Position numbers and translations under genes: made by a program
Assembly (NCBI RefSeq): GCF_027923465.1
Contig: NZ_BRLB01000008.1
Coordinates: 148,043-212,042, forward strand
Source of the DNA: Vallitalea longa
GTDB lineage: Bacteria; Bacillota; Clostridia; Lachnospirales; Vallitaleaceae
Direction: 5' to 3'
Length of the DNA: 64,000 nucleotides
Shown: piece after piece, positions 1 through 8,593 of the stretch
Layout: each line of letters begins with the position of its first letter
Numbering within the stretch: position 1 is the first letter of the stretch
Notes under the pieces: model-generated
Told to the model about the DNA's origin: nothing
The model's input: the letters and a program-made list of their open reading frames with translations, nothing else
Database searches by the model: none

Positions 1-1950
1 AATCTTCTAAGAGAATCTTCATGTATTAAACTAGATGAAAATGATTTTTTTACTATTGAAGATGAAACTTCCTTATATGATTTCATTTATTACTATCTTC
101 CTAGATTGCAACAATTAGCTACTGTATACTACTCAGAAAGCTTTAAGAATATCCATATCAAAGAAGATTTTAATATGCAGGGTGGCATTAGGTTAAGCCA
201 AGATTCTAATATGTTAGAAATATCTTTTAATATTGATGGTATAGACGAAGAAGAATTGGTTTCAATAATTAAATCACTAAAAGAGAAAAAACGCTACTAT
301 AAATTAAAAAATGGTGGATTCCTACCTCTTGATAATCAAGAAACCAAAAACATATCCAATATAATAAATGAACTTAATTTATCATCAAAAGACTTTAAAA
401 ACAAAGTTATAGAAATTCCTAAATATAGAGCATTCTATCTTGATACTTTGTTAAAAGAAAAGAAAGTGAATGTATTAAGACGACATGAAGGCTTCAATAA
501 ATTAGTTAATGATATCATAAATCCTGTAGATAAAGAATTCTCTCCACCTAAAGAGCTAGAGAATATATTAAGAGATTACCAAAAATATGGTTTCATATGG
601 TTAAAATCTTTATCTTATTATGGATTTGGAGGAATACTTGCTGATGACATGGGACTTGGTAAAACTTTACAATCAATCGCTCTAATCAAATCTACAGAAA
701 CTAAAAATCCTTCATTGGTTATTGCCCCTACTTCCCTTGTATACAACTGGGCTGATGAAATCAATAAATTCGCTCCTGATTTAAAAGTCTTGATATTAAC
801 TGGAAACAAAAAGGAAAGAGAAAAGCTTTTTGTAGATATTGATGAGAATGATGTTGTTATAACGTCGTATGGTCTATTAAAAAGAGATATAGAAGACTAT
901 TCCAACTACTTGTTCGAATACTGTTTTATTGATGAAGCACAACATATTAAAAATCCTAATTCGCTGAATGCAAAATCTGTAAAACTCATTCCTTCAAAAG
1001 TAAGGTTTGCTTTAACAGGTACACCTATAGAGAATTCTTTAATTGAATTATGGTCCATATTTGACTTTATATTACCAGGTTATTTATTAAGTAATAGGAA
1101 ATTCACATCAAATTATGAACGTCCCATTATTAAAAATAATGATCAGGAAGCTCTTAAAAAGCTCAATAACCAAATAAATCCATTTATACTTAGAAGGCTT
1201 AAAACAGATGTATTGACCGAATTGCCTCCTAAAATAGAAACTAAGATATCAACTGATTTGACTGATAATCAAAAAAAGATTTATTTAGCATATTTACAAA
1301 AAACGAAGAAAGAGATTGTTGAAGAAATCACTCTCAATGGTTTTAATAAAAGTAAAATGAAAATATTAGCTGCACTTACAAGGCTTAGACAAATATGCTG
1401 TCATCCTGGAACTTTTATTGAAGATTATAAAGGTGATAGCGGCAAATTACAATTGTTGTTGGAATTAGTTACAGATGCAGTTGAAAGTGGACATAGGATG
1501 CTTATATTCTCAAGTTTCACAAGTATGCTTGCCATAATTAAAAACTTACTTGATGCTAATGGAATAACTAATTATTATTTAGATGGCTCTACTAAATCGG
1601 AAAACCGTAGAGATCTAGTAAAAGATTTTAATGATGGTGATACTAGCGCTTTTCTTATATCTTTGAAAGCTGGTGGAACAGGACTTAATTTGACTGGTGC
1701 TGATATGGTTATTCATTATGATCCATGGTGGAATCCAGCTGTAGAGGAACAAGCGACTGACAGAGCCTATAGAATAGGTCAGGATAAGTCTGTTCAGGTT
1801 TTCAAGTTAATTACTGCTGGTACTATAGAAGAAAGGATATATCAGTTGCAACAGAAGAAGAAATCTATGATTGATTCTATTATTAAGCCAGGGGAGACTA
1901 TGTTGACTAAATTGAGTGAGGATGAGATTAAAGGATTGTTTGATATTTAA
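1..1950 (+). CDS. SNF2-family DEAD/DEAH-box helicase, C-terminal part (5' end outside window)
   Basis: The reading frame is open from base 1, so the N-terminus lies upstream and about 649 residues are visible. This is a bacterial SNF2/Swi2-type ATP-dependent DNA translocase. Helicase motif I reads GGILADDMGLGKT (around nt 628-666), motif II is DEAQH (around nt 928), and the second lobe has LTGTPIENS, LKAGGTGLNLTGAD and the motif VI region ATDRAYRIGQ. The stretch before motif I (about 200 residues) fits the SNF2-associated region of the roughly 1,000-residue bacterial proteins that often start with a SWIM zinc finger; that part cannot be seen here. It is one of few plus-strand genes on this side of the origin. 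A hairpin repeat with a T-run lies about 110 bp after the stop and may act as its terminator. The cellular role of this subfamily is poorly known. Confidence 0.93.
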   Translation, partial: NLLRESSCIKLDENDFFTIEDETSLYDFIYYYLPRLQQLATVYYSESFKNIHIKEDFNMQGGIRLSQDSNMLEISFNIDGIDEEELVSIIKSLKEKKRYYKLKNGGFLPLDNQETKNISNIINELNLSSKDFKNKVIEIPKYRAFYLDTLLKEKKVNVLRRHEGFNKLVNDIINPVDKEFSPPKELENILRDYQKYGFIWLKSLSYYGFGGILADDMGLGKTLQSIALIKSTETKNPSLVIAPTSLVYNWADEINKFAPDLKVLILTGNKKEREKLFVDIDENDVVITSYGLLKRDIEDYSNYLFEYCFIDEAQHIKNPNSLNAKSVKLIPSKVRFALTGTPIENSLIELWSIFDFILPGYLLSNRKFTSNYERPIIKNNDQEALKKLNNQINPFILRRLKTDVLTELPPKIETKISTDLTDNQKKIYLAYLQKTKKEIVEEITLNGFNKSKMKILAALTRLRQICCHPGTFIEDYKGDSGKLQLLLELVTDAVESGHRMLIFSSFTSMLAIIKNLLDANGITNYYLDGSTKSENRRDLVKDFNDGDTSAFLISLKAGGTGLNLTGADMVIHYDPWWNPAVEEQATDRAYRIGQDKSVQVFKLITAGTIEERIYQLQQKKKSMIDSIIKPGETMLTKLSEDEIKGLFDI

Positions 1951-2056
1951 AAATAAACTTGTTTTAAGTTAAGTTTTATCTTAGCTCACAGAAAGATACG
2001 TTAATTATAGATATAGTGATTGATTAGTTTATATAGTTCACGGAAATATACGTTAG

Positions 2057-2125
2057 GGATAAATAGTTAGTTTTACTTCGCCTTACTCCTGAAGGATCGG
2101 ACTTCGTAAAACTAACTATTTATCC
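2057..2125 (+). repeat. Hairpin repeat, copy 1
   Basis: A 69-bp element has perfect 20-bp inverted arms (2057-2076 and 2106-2125) around a 29-nt core that begins TTCGCCTTACTCC. The same core recurs in four copies near parS (28759, 28994, 29995, 30179), but the arms differ at paired positions. A T-rich run follows on the plus strand, so this copy could also terminate the SNF2 gene. Confidence 0.85.
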
Positions 2126-2229
2126 TTTTTTGTTCTGTTTTTTGTTTTCATTTACTGTTTATTAGTTAGATAAAAGTAAATCATCTTATTTATTTTCATT
2201 TAGGTTTTAATAATTAGAGATTGGTTATA

Positions 2230-3246
2230 TTAGATAATATATTTTATTTCGCTATCAGAGAAATATGTTGATAGTTCGTTGGTGAAGAAGGTTTTCATTT
2301 CAGATAGTTGGTCTTTGTTGTAAACATATTTACCGTAACCGAACTGACCGTATTTGAATGTTCTTTCTTCATCGGTCATGGGAAGTTTGGTTTCTGGGAA
2401 TATGTCATTGATTCTATTTTTGGCTTTGGTGGTATATCTATGGGATATTATTTCGAAAGTTATATTTTTATGATTATCCACAGGTAGACTATTATTTAGA
2501 TCTTTTATTAACATACTATATTCTGTTTCCCAATTGTCATAAAGGAATACGGGAGCTATTATAAAGCCTATTGGATAGCCTGCATTTAGGACTTTGGCAG
2601 CTGCTTGGATTCTATTTTTGGCGTTAGGGGTTCTGTGTTCATAGGTGTTAATAACTTTGTCTGTATTTAAACTGAATCTTACTGTAGTATGTCCATTATG
2701 CTTAGCATTGACTATATCTTCTATATTAGTGAATTTAGTTACGAAGCGAAATCTTCCTAGTTCTTCTTTTGCAAAGAATTCAATAGTTTTTTTGAGTGCA
2801 TGGGTATATGGTTCTACAGGTAGAGGATCTGACGTTGCCGCTCCTTCGAATATTGTAACTTCTCCCTCTCTTTCATTTATATATTTCTTAGCTCTGTCTA
2901 GTATTTCATCTATGTTCACATATATTCTTGTATATGGTTTATCTCCTAGCTGGGTGTTAAGGTAGCAATACTCACATTGACCTATACATCCTGTTACAAG
3001 GGGTAATTGATAATGGGCAGAAGGTTTGCATGTCTGGAAAGTTAAACTTTTTTTGACACCTATTACTAGAGTATTTTTACCCTGCTTATATTTTTCCATT
3101 TTAGTAGATCCAGGAATACCTTTTGTTCTGGTAGTTTCCAGCATTATAAGTTCTATATCTTTATTTTTGAAATTGTTATATAGCTCTTCTCCCAAGGGAT
3201 ACTTTAGAGCATCTTTTTCTATCAAAACTCTTTTGGGCATAAACAT
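2230..3246 (-). CDS. splB: Spore photoproduct lyase (radical SAM DNA repair enzyme)
   Basis: This 338-residue protein matches spore photoproduct lyase, which reverses the UV-induced thymine dimer of spore DNA (5-thyminyl-5,6-dihydrothymine) using a [4Fe-4S] cluster and S-adenosylmethionine. The cluster motif is C87-IGQ-C91-EY-C94, followed by the family signature YLNTQLGDKPYTRIYVN. Other family blocks are RFVTKFTNIEDIV, GYPIGFIIAPVF and KYGQFGYGKYVY near the C-terminus. The segment that in the Bacillus enzyme carries the hydrogen-donor cysteine (FEASCTSD) reads FEGAATSD here, so that cysteine is absent; Cys73, just before the cluster motif, is the only other cysteine and may replace it. The ATG at 3246 has GAGGTG five bases upstream. 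The gene starts 4 bp after uvsE, so both are probably one UV-repair transcript. Confidence 0.93.
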   Translation of the reverse strand: MFMPKRVLIEKDALKYPLGEELYNNFKNKDIELIMLETTRTKGIPGSTKMEKYKQGKNTLVIGVKKSLTFQTCKPSAHYQLPLVTGCIGQCEYCYLNTQLGDKPYTRIYVNIDEILDRAKKYINEREGEVTIFEGAATSDPLPVEPYTHALKKTIEFFAKEELGRFRFVTKFTNIEDIVNAKHNGHTTVRFSLNTDKVINTYEHRTPNAKNRIQAAAKVLNAGYPIGFIIAPVFLYDNWETEYSMLIKDLNNSLPVDNHKNITFEIISHRYTTKAKNRINDIFPETKLPMTDEERTFKYGQFGYGKYVYNKDQLSEMKTFFTNELSTYFSDSEIKYII

Positions 3247-3250
3247 TTTT

Positions 3251-4216
3251 TCACCTCACTATTTCAAATGTTGTTTTATCTATATAATTCCAATTTTCTT
3301 TTAACCTCTTTAGGTCATCCATTAGCTTAAATAAAGCTTTTTCTTTTTTCTTTGACTCAAGCATGATATCAAAATCTCTATCTATTTCATTTTTTACAAG
3401 TTCAATGAAGTCTACAAATTCATTCGCAAATATATAATCTGAATGTTTTCTATCTAATTTATCATCTCTTCCACTTGAGTAATGAATTTTGGGTAACCAT
3501 ACATCATTATTCCAGGTATTGAATATATCCTCAATATAGTCTTCTAATTTTTCTCCTTCATTATTACATTTATAATGGTGTGCATCTAATACCATAGGAA
3601 CTTTTAATTTATTACATAGATTTAGAACGTCAATAATGTTAAAAGTCTTATCATCATTCTCAATAATAATTTTGTCGGTAATAATTTTAGGGAAAAGCCT
3701 GAAATTAGTAATAAACCTATTTAGTGCTTCTTTTTTACCACCACTCGAACCGCCTACATGAATAATAATTTTAGAATTACTAAGATTTATATCTTCTAAT
3801 ATCATTGCTAAAAAATAGAGATTAGTTATTGTTTTTTCTACTATTTGTTTATTGGTACTATTTATTACATTAAACTGGTCTGCATGTAGATCTATCCTCA
3901 TATCATACTTTTTTATGATATTACCTATATATTTGAAATCAATGTTAAAATATTTTCTATAATCCCAGTCTTTTACATCTGGGTGAGTAGCTAAAGGGAT
4001 TAAATTAGATGTTAATCTATAGAAATGAATATCATTCTCCATATTATAGGTTAAAATTTTCTCTAAATCTTGTAAGTTGGATAATGTAACTTTCTTTAAC
4101 TTGTTTATTTTTTGTTCTGAGGTAAGTCCTTTATAATATCTATAGGTAACAACACTCGATGATGTGATTTTTTCTAAATTCAAAGCTAGAGAAACATATC
4201 CTAGTCGACACTTCAT
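3251..4216 (-). CDS. uvsE: UV damage endonuclease UvsE/UVDE
   Basis: This 321-residue TIM-barrel protein matches the UVDE family, which nicks DNA 5' to UV photoproducts to start alternative excision repair. Family landmarks are the N-terminal RLGYVSLA, the metal-ligand segments DLHADQF, IIIHVGG, IENDD, LDAHHYKCN and KIHYSSGR, and the C-terminal MLESKKKEKAL. The length is usual for the family. The ATG is preceded by AAGGAGG. It lies directly upstream of splB (4-bp gap), so a dimer-reversing enzyme and a dimer-nicking enzyme appear co-expressed. Confidence 0.92.
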   Translation of the reverse strand: MKCRLGYVSLALNLEKITSSSVVTYRYYKGLTSEQKINKLKKVTLSNLQDLEKILTYNMENDIHFYRLTSNLIPLATHPDVKDWDYRKYFNIDFKYIGNIIKKYDMRIDLHADQFNVINSTNKQIVEKTITNLYFLAMILEDINLSNSKIIIHVGGSSGGKKEALNRFITNFRLFPKIITDKIIIENDDKTFNIIDVLNLCNKLKVPMVLDAHHYKCNNEGEKLEDYIEDIFNTWNNDVWLPKIHYSSGRDDKLDRKHSDYIFANEFVDFIELVKNEIDRDFDIMLESKKKEKALFKLMDDLKRLKENWNYIDKTTFEIVR

Positions 4217-4436
4217 TTCTATTTATCCTCCTTGTCTTTACACTATTATTATTCTATTTAAATATTTTTTTATACCTGAAAATATTTTAAGAATAATATA
4301 AACTATTTATAATTTTGAATGTATGATTTTTTTATATTGTGTAATATTATGAGATTTGTTAACCTATATATATCAAGTTCAACAGAATTAAGACTAAGAA
4401 ATTAATATTTCTTAAGATTACCGAATAAGTTTCGTA

Positions 4437-4465
4437 GAAAAAAAGTGTACATCACTGTACACTTT
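4437..4465 (-). terminator. Intrinsic terminator after the DUF3881 gene
   Basis: The inverted repeat AAAGTGTACA/TGTACACTTT has a 4-nt loop and is followed on the minus strand by a run of seven T. It lies about 20 bp after the stop of the DUF3881 gene and separates it from uvsE-splB. Confidence 0.85.
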
Positions 4466-4483
4466 ATAAAGTAACTTTTATTT

Positions 4484-5356
4484 TCAACTAAATTCCAAAT
4501 AACCCTCAACATAACATATACCTTTGAATCTCATACCTTTTGAGGGAACACCGACTAAATCTTTTTTGTTAACACAAACTTGCAATTTAAAATTCAAGCA
4601 TATCAAATCTAATATATATACCTTTTCTTTGGTTAAAGAATTGGTTTTTATTTTAAAATCCTCTATTGTTCCCAATATGGAATACTCAGCATCATTTAGC
4701 CCGTATGGGATAAAAAATCCTTCTAATATGGTTAATAGATCTTCATGTTTTGTCCTTACTTTGAATAATTCCGCTGACTGTTCAGCATCAATTTCCAATA
4801 ATTGAAGTGCTTCTTCGTCACCATCCCTAGCAAGTTCTAGTAGATTAGCTCTCCACTCTTCTTCTTCTTGTTCCAGATTCTTATCTACTTGGTCTTTATT
4901 TATAGGTAATATTACTGTACCTTCCGTGGATAATGCAACTAATCTTATGTTCTCCACATAAGCTTCTTCATCTTCGTCTATATCTAAATAATCAACTACA
5001 TTCTGAAGATAAAAAGTAATGGGATTACCAGTTTTTATATCTTCAAAATATACATAATAATCATCTTTATTATCAGAATATATCACATCAACTTCATCAA
5101 TATCCATAGGTAATTTACCTTTTTTGTATGGTATAACAGAAAAAATTTTCATTTCTTCATTTTCATCTAATTCTCCTCTGACTATTATACCAAATGTGTC
5201 ACCGTATTCTTTAAGAAGTTCTACCTTAATTTTATCTTTACCATAATTAGAAATATATTTCTCCGTAGGATTATTTATAATTTTTTGCACAATATCTTTT
5301 ATTTTCTTATTCTCTACATAATCTTTAAAACCAACTGCACTCAAATATTGCTCCAT
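4484..5356 (-). CDS. DUF3881 family protein
   Basis: This 290-residue soluble acidic protein of unknown function resembles the DUF3881 family common in Lachnospiraceae-type Clostridia. The N-terminus (MEQYLSAVGFKDYVENK) fits the family pattern of a conserved AVGF segment followed by a charged helix. The middle has very acidic stretches (DIDEDEEAY, EQEEEEW), and no membrane segment or catalytic motif is evident. The ATG at 5356 is chosen over the in-frame GTG at 5368 because GGTGA sits at the right distance upstream of the ATG. The gene stands alone with its own terminator. Confidence 0.75.
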   Translation of the reverse strand: MEQYLSAVGFKDYVENKKIKDIVQKIINNPTEKYISNYGKDKIKVELLKEYGDTFGIIVRGELDENEEMKIFSVIPYKKGKLPMDIDEVDVIYSDNKDDYYVYFEDIKTGNPITFYLQNVVDYLDIDEDEEAYVENIRLVALSTEGTVILPINKDQVDKNLEQEEEEWRANLLELARDGDEEALQLLEIDAEQSAELFKVRTKHEDLLTILEGFFIPYGLNDAEYSILGTIEDFKIKTNSLTKEKVYILDLICLNFKLQVCVNKKDLVGVPSKGMRFKGICYVEGYLEFS

Positions 5357-5458
5357 TATCTTCACCACTCTTCTACATACTTAACTACTATTATAAAATT
5401 ATATGTAGAATTATAGTAACATTACATATAGTAAATGTCTAGCCATATATTAAATAAA

Positions 5459-6736
5459 TTATAATTGCTCTAAAGCATTTTCTAGATCATTAATGATATC
5501 TTCAATATTTTCTATACCAACTGAAAATCTAATTAGGTCCGGCTTAACACCTGAAGCAATCTGTTCTTCTTCAGTTAATTGTCTGTGAGTTGTACTGGCT
5601 GGATGCAAAATACAAGATCTAGTATCAGCTACATGAACAACCAACTTAATTAAATCAAGATTATCTATAAGCTTTTCTCCTGCTTCTCTTCCACCTTTAA
5701 CACCAAATGTTAAAACTCCGCTGCATCCATTTGACAAATACTTCTTGGCAAGTTCATGAGTTGGATGACTTTCTAAGCCTGGATAAGTAACCCAAGCTAT
5801 TTTATCATTTTTTTCAAGCCACTTAGCAGCTGCTAATGCATTATCACTATGACGTTCCATTCTAAGTGGTAGTGTCTCCAATCCGATATGCATCAAAAAG
5901 GCATTAAATGGGCTCATTGTCGCTCCAATATCTCTTAGTAATTGAACACGTACTTTGGTAATATATGCAGCCTCTTTAAAATCTCTAACATACACTACTC
6001 CATGATAGCTTTCATCTGGAGTTGTCATTTCTGGGAACTTTCCGTTATCCCAATTGAACTTACCACTATCAATTATCATACCACCTACACTTGTTGCATG
6101 GCCATCAGTATATTTGGTACAAGAATGAACTACAATATCTGCTCCATGTTCAAAAGGTCTACATAGATATGGTGTTGCAAAAGTATTATCCACTATTAGT
6201 GGAACATTATTATCATGTGCTAATGTTGAGAATTTATCAAAATCAAGAACATTAAGACTAGGGTTACCTATAGTCTCTGCAAAAACACCTTTTGTATTAG
6301 GTTTTACATAAGTCTTAAGTTCTTCAAGGCTGAGTTCAGGATCAACGAAAGTAACTTCGATACCATATTTACTTAATGTAGATTTAAGTAAAGTAAATGA
6401 TCCACCATATAGAGTATTAGCTGCTAATAAGTGTTCTCCTGCTGTACATATAGTCATAATAGATAACAATGTAGCTGCCTGTCCAGATGAAGTAGCCATA
6501 GCTCCAACACCGCCTTCAAGCATAGCCATTTTTTTCTCTAGAGCCTCTACTGTCGGATTACTTATTCTTGAATACATATGACCTGCTGCCTGTAAATCAA
6601 ATAATTTCGCTACTTCTTCACAAGTATCGTACTTATAAGTTGTACTCTGATATATCGGTAACACTCTCGGTTCTGAATTACCTGGTTCATATCCGCCTTG
6701 TACAGCTTTAGTTTCTATTTTCCATTTTTTGTCCAT
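5459..6736 (-). CDS. metY: O-acetylhomoserine aminocarboxypropyltransferase (sulfhydrylase)
   Basis: This 425-residue PLP enzyme belongs to the Cys/Met metabolism family. It makes homocysteine from O-acetylhomoserine and sulfide in direct-sulfurylation methionine synthesis. The substrate-binding region MYSRISNPTVEALEKKMA, the aspartate in VDNTFATPYLC and the Schiff-base lysine in VVHSCTKYTDGHAT are all present. The length and the insert around YHGVVYVRDF favour MetY over the shorter MetB/MetC enzymes. A good AGGAGGGT precedes the ATG. No SAM riboswitch was recognised upstream; instead there is a short inverted repeat (AATAAATG-GTA-CATTTATT, 6844-6862) that might be an operator. Confidence 0.92.
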   Translation of the reverse strand: MDKKWKIETKAVQGGYEPGNSEPRVLPIYQSTTYKYDTCEEVAKLFDLQAAGHMYSRISNPTVEALEKKMAMLEGGVGAMATSSGQAATLLSIMTICTAGEHLLAANTLYGGSFTLLKSTLSKYGIEVTFVDPELSLEELKTYVKPNTKGVFAETIGNPSLNVLDFDKFSTLAHDNNVPLIVDNTFATPYLCRPFEHGADIVVHSCTKYTDGHATSVGGMIIDSGKFNWDNGKFPEMTTPDESYHGVVYVRDFKEAAYITKVRVQLLRDIGATMSPFNAFLMHIGLETLPLRMERHSDNALAAAKWLEKNDKIAWVTYPGLESHPTHELAKKYLSNGCSGVLTFGVKGGREAGEKLIDNLDLIKLVVHVADTRSCILHPASTTHRQLTEEEQIASGVKPDLIRFSVGIENIEDIINDLENALEQL

Positions 6737-6843
6737 TATAGTACCCTCCTGTCTAAATATTGTTTATATTATAGAGTATATATTATAAAAATTCAATATA
6801 ATAATTTACCAAAGTACCTGTAAAGAGCTATTTCAGCTATAGT

Positions 6844-6862
6844 AATAAATGGTACATTTATT
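6844..6862. promoter_or_regulatory. Inverted repeat upstream of metY, possible operator
   Basis: Two 8-bp arms, AATAAATG and CATTTATT, are separated by 3 bp and lie about 110 bp upstream of the metY start. Its position suggests a regulator-binding site, but no regulator can be named from sequence. Confidence 0.3.
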
Positions 6863-6909
6863 TTTATTCATTAAATTTATATAAAATTGCATAATTTCCA
6901 ACTTAATTC

Positions 6910-6967
6910 TATACGCACAATATGCAGTTTATAATGGTAGATTGAATTAGGCATATTGTGCTATAGA
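6910..6967. repeat. Long-armed inverted repeat between metY and the PhzF gene
   Basis: The arms at 6910-6926 and 6952-6967 share the 11-bp perfect match GCACAATATGC/GCATATTGTGC with further CTATA/TATAG pairing at the ends, around a 25-nt loop. It follows the PhzF-type gene and could end its transcript, but no T-run follows on the minus strand. Confidence 0.6.
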
Positions 6968-7000
6968 AATCAGTAGAAGGGAATTATTCAATTATCTTAA

Positions 7001-7912
7001 TTAAATATTTATATATACACTGGTTTTAAAAACTATCATAGCATCCCCTATAATTTTTACTTCTATAGGTTCTTTATTATAAGTCTTAACGTGAACTTCC
7101 ATTGTACCAGTTCTATTCATTGCTTCACCTTGCTTAGCTTTGAATTTAAATGTTTCATCAGTATAATCAACTACTTTATGATGAACCAGATAAGCTCCTA
7201 ATGGACCATTAGCATTACCAGTCACAGGATCTTCCACTATTCCAATTGCAGGAGCAAACATTCTTCCTTTTACAAGAATATCTTTCTCATCAGAATCTAA
7301 AGTAAAAACATAATAACCATTACAGTCAATCAACTCACTTAGATTAGCAAGTTTAATTAAGTCAGGTTCAAGGTTGTTAAGTAATTCTAGGTTATTAATA
7401 GCTATCATAACTTTCGAATGACCTGTTGATACTATCTGTATAGGACAATTCTCAGCTAAATCATCTTCTGTTATGTTTAGTGCTGATAATAATATTTCTC
7501 TATTTTCGCCTAATATATAATTACCCAATTCTACTTTGCCTTGAGTCATTATTATTTTATAATCGTCATTTTCTTTTACTATATCCACAGGTAATATACC
7601 TGCACCTGTTTTTTGAATAACTCTCATGCTGTTTAATTGCTTTTCATATGCCCTTACATAATGTGCTGCTATAGTAGCATGCCCGCATATGGGGACTTCT
7701 TTAGTAGGAGTAAAATAGCGAAGATAAACATCATATTTATCACTATCTGAAGAAAATACAAATGCAGTTTCAGAGTTATTAAGTTCTCTTGCTATAGCCT
7801 GCATCATATGAGAAGTTAAACCATCTGCGTTAATTACAACACTTGCAGGATTTCCTTTGAATAATTCTTTTGTAAAAGAATCGACTTGATATAGATTGTA
7901 TTTTTTCTTCAC
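7001..7912 (-). CDS. PhzF family isomerase/epimerase-like protein
   Basis: This 303-residue protein resembles PhzF, a diaminopimelate-epimerase-fold family. It begins YNLYQVDSFTKELFKGNPASVV with the catalytic glutamate region in NNSETAFV, and later has PICGHATIAAH and the C-terminal half motif GIVEDPVTGNANGPLGAY. Family members act as isomerases; the substrate here is unknown and no phenazine genes are nearby. The GTG at 7912 is chosen because GAGGTG lies seven bases upstream; the open frame extends 35 codons further, but that extension is hydrophobic, AT-rich and lacks a site. The gene is divergent from an HxlR regulator, which probably controls it. Confidence 0.85.
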   Translation of the reverse strand: MKKKYNLYQVDSFTKELFKGNPASVVINADGLTSHMMQAIARELNNSETAFVFSSDSDKYDVYLRYFTPTKEVPICGHATIAAHYVRAYEKQLNSMRVIQKTGAGILPVDIVKENDDYKIIMTQGKVELGNYILGENREILLSALNITEDDLAENCPIQIVSTGHSKVMIAINNLELLNNLEPDLIKLANLSELIDCNGYYVFTLDSDEKDILVKGRMFAPAIGIVEDPVTGNANGPLGAYLVHHKVVDYTDETFKFKAKQGEAMNRTGTMEVHVKTYNKEPIEVKIIGDAMIVFKTSVYINI

Positions 7913-8060
7913 GTAATTGCACCTCACTAAATTAATTAAATCTATGTAAAATATCTTTACATAGGATATTATATACATTATTATAGAATAATTATAATAT
8001 AATGCAAGTACGCACATTTTAATCAGTAACTAACCATTATGAAAGTAGAGGTGATATGTA

Positions 8061-8414
8061 ATGAATGATAAAGCTTTAGAAGTTTTTCCCAACCTTAAAA
8101 ACAGACAAAAAGATTTTATATGTTCTATTGGTTTTACAATGACAGTAATAGGAAGTAAATGGCGGGCAATAATGTTATGGCATATAATTAAAAATCAGCC
8201 TATACGATATGGAGAATTGAAAAAGATTATACCTAAGATCAGTCATAAAGTCTTATCTTCGGAATTAAAGCTTCTTGAAGAAGATGGGCTAATATATAGG
8301 AAAGCATATCCTACTATTCCCCCAAAAGTTGAATATATACCCACAGAAAGAGGGTTATCACTTGAAAATATTCTTGCTGAATTATGCAAATGGGGTAAGG
8401 AATATATGTCTTGA
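8061..8414 (+). CDS. HxlR family transcriptional regulator
   Basis: This 117-residue winged-helix protein of the HxlR (DUF24) family carries the pattern IGSKWRAIMLWHI, RYGELKKIIPKISHKVLS, LLEEDGLIYRKAYPTIPPK and VEYIPTERG. One cysteine (C21, FICSIGF) lies just before the helix where some HxlR proteins sense oxidants or aldehydes. AGAGGTGAT precedes the ATG. It is divergent from the PhzF-type gene with about 150 bp between them, a common layout for an HxlR protein and its target. Confidence 0.88.
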   Translation: MNDKALEVFPNLKNRQKDFICSIGFTMTVIGSKWRAIMLWHIIKNQPIRYGELKKIIPKISHKVLSSELKLLEEDGLIYRKAYPTIPPKVEYIPTERGLSLENILAELCKWGKEYMS

Positions 8415-8489
8415 TAGTATTAATATCAGATAAGATTACATAATATATTTTATGTAAATCCCATTGAAAATTTTTTAATAATTTTATTA

Positions 8490-8570
8490 AATAAGCTCAA
8501 CTTTTTCACATAAGAACAACTATAGGCAAGCTTCTTAAAGAATATTATAAAGTGAAAAAGTTGAGTTATT
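8490..8570. terminator. Bidirectional long-loop hairpin between hxlR and xylH
   Basis: The arms CTCAACTTTTTCAC and GTGAAAAAGTTGAG plus flanking pairs enclose a loop of about 42 nt between convergent genes. A near-identical arm core (CTCAACTTT) with another long loop occurs at 63032-63101. It probably terminates from both sides. Confidence 0.6.
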
Positions 8571-8593
8571 AACTATTATCCAATTATTCCTAT

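Noticed and set aside
6737..7000. SAM riboswitch upstream of metY
   Set aside because: No S-box core sequence or terminator arrangement was found; only short inverted repeats are present.
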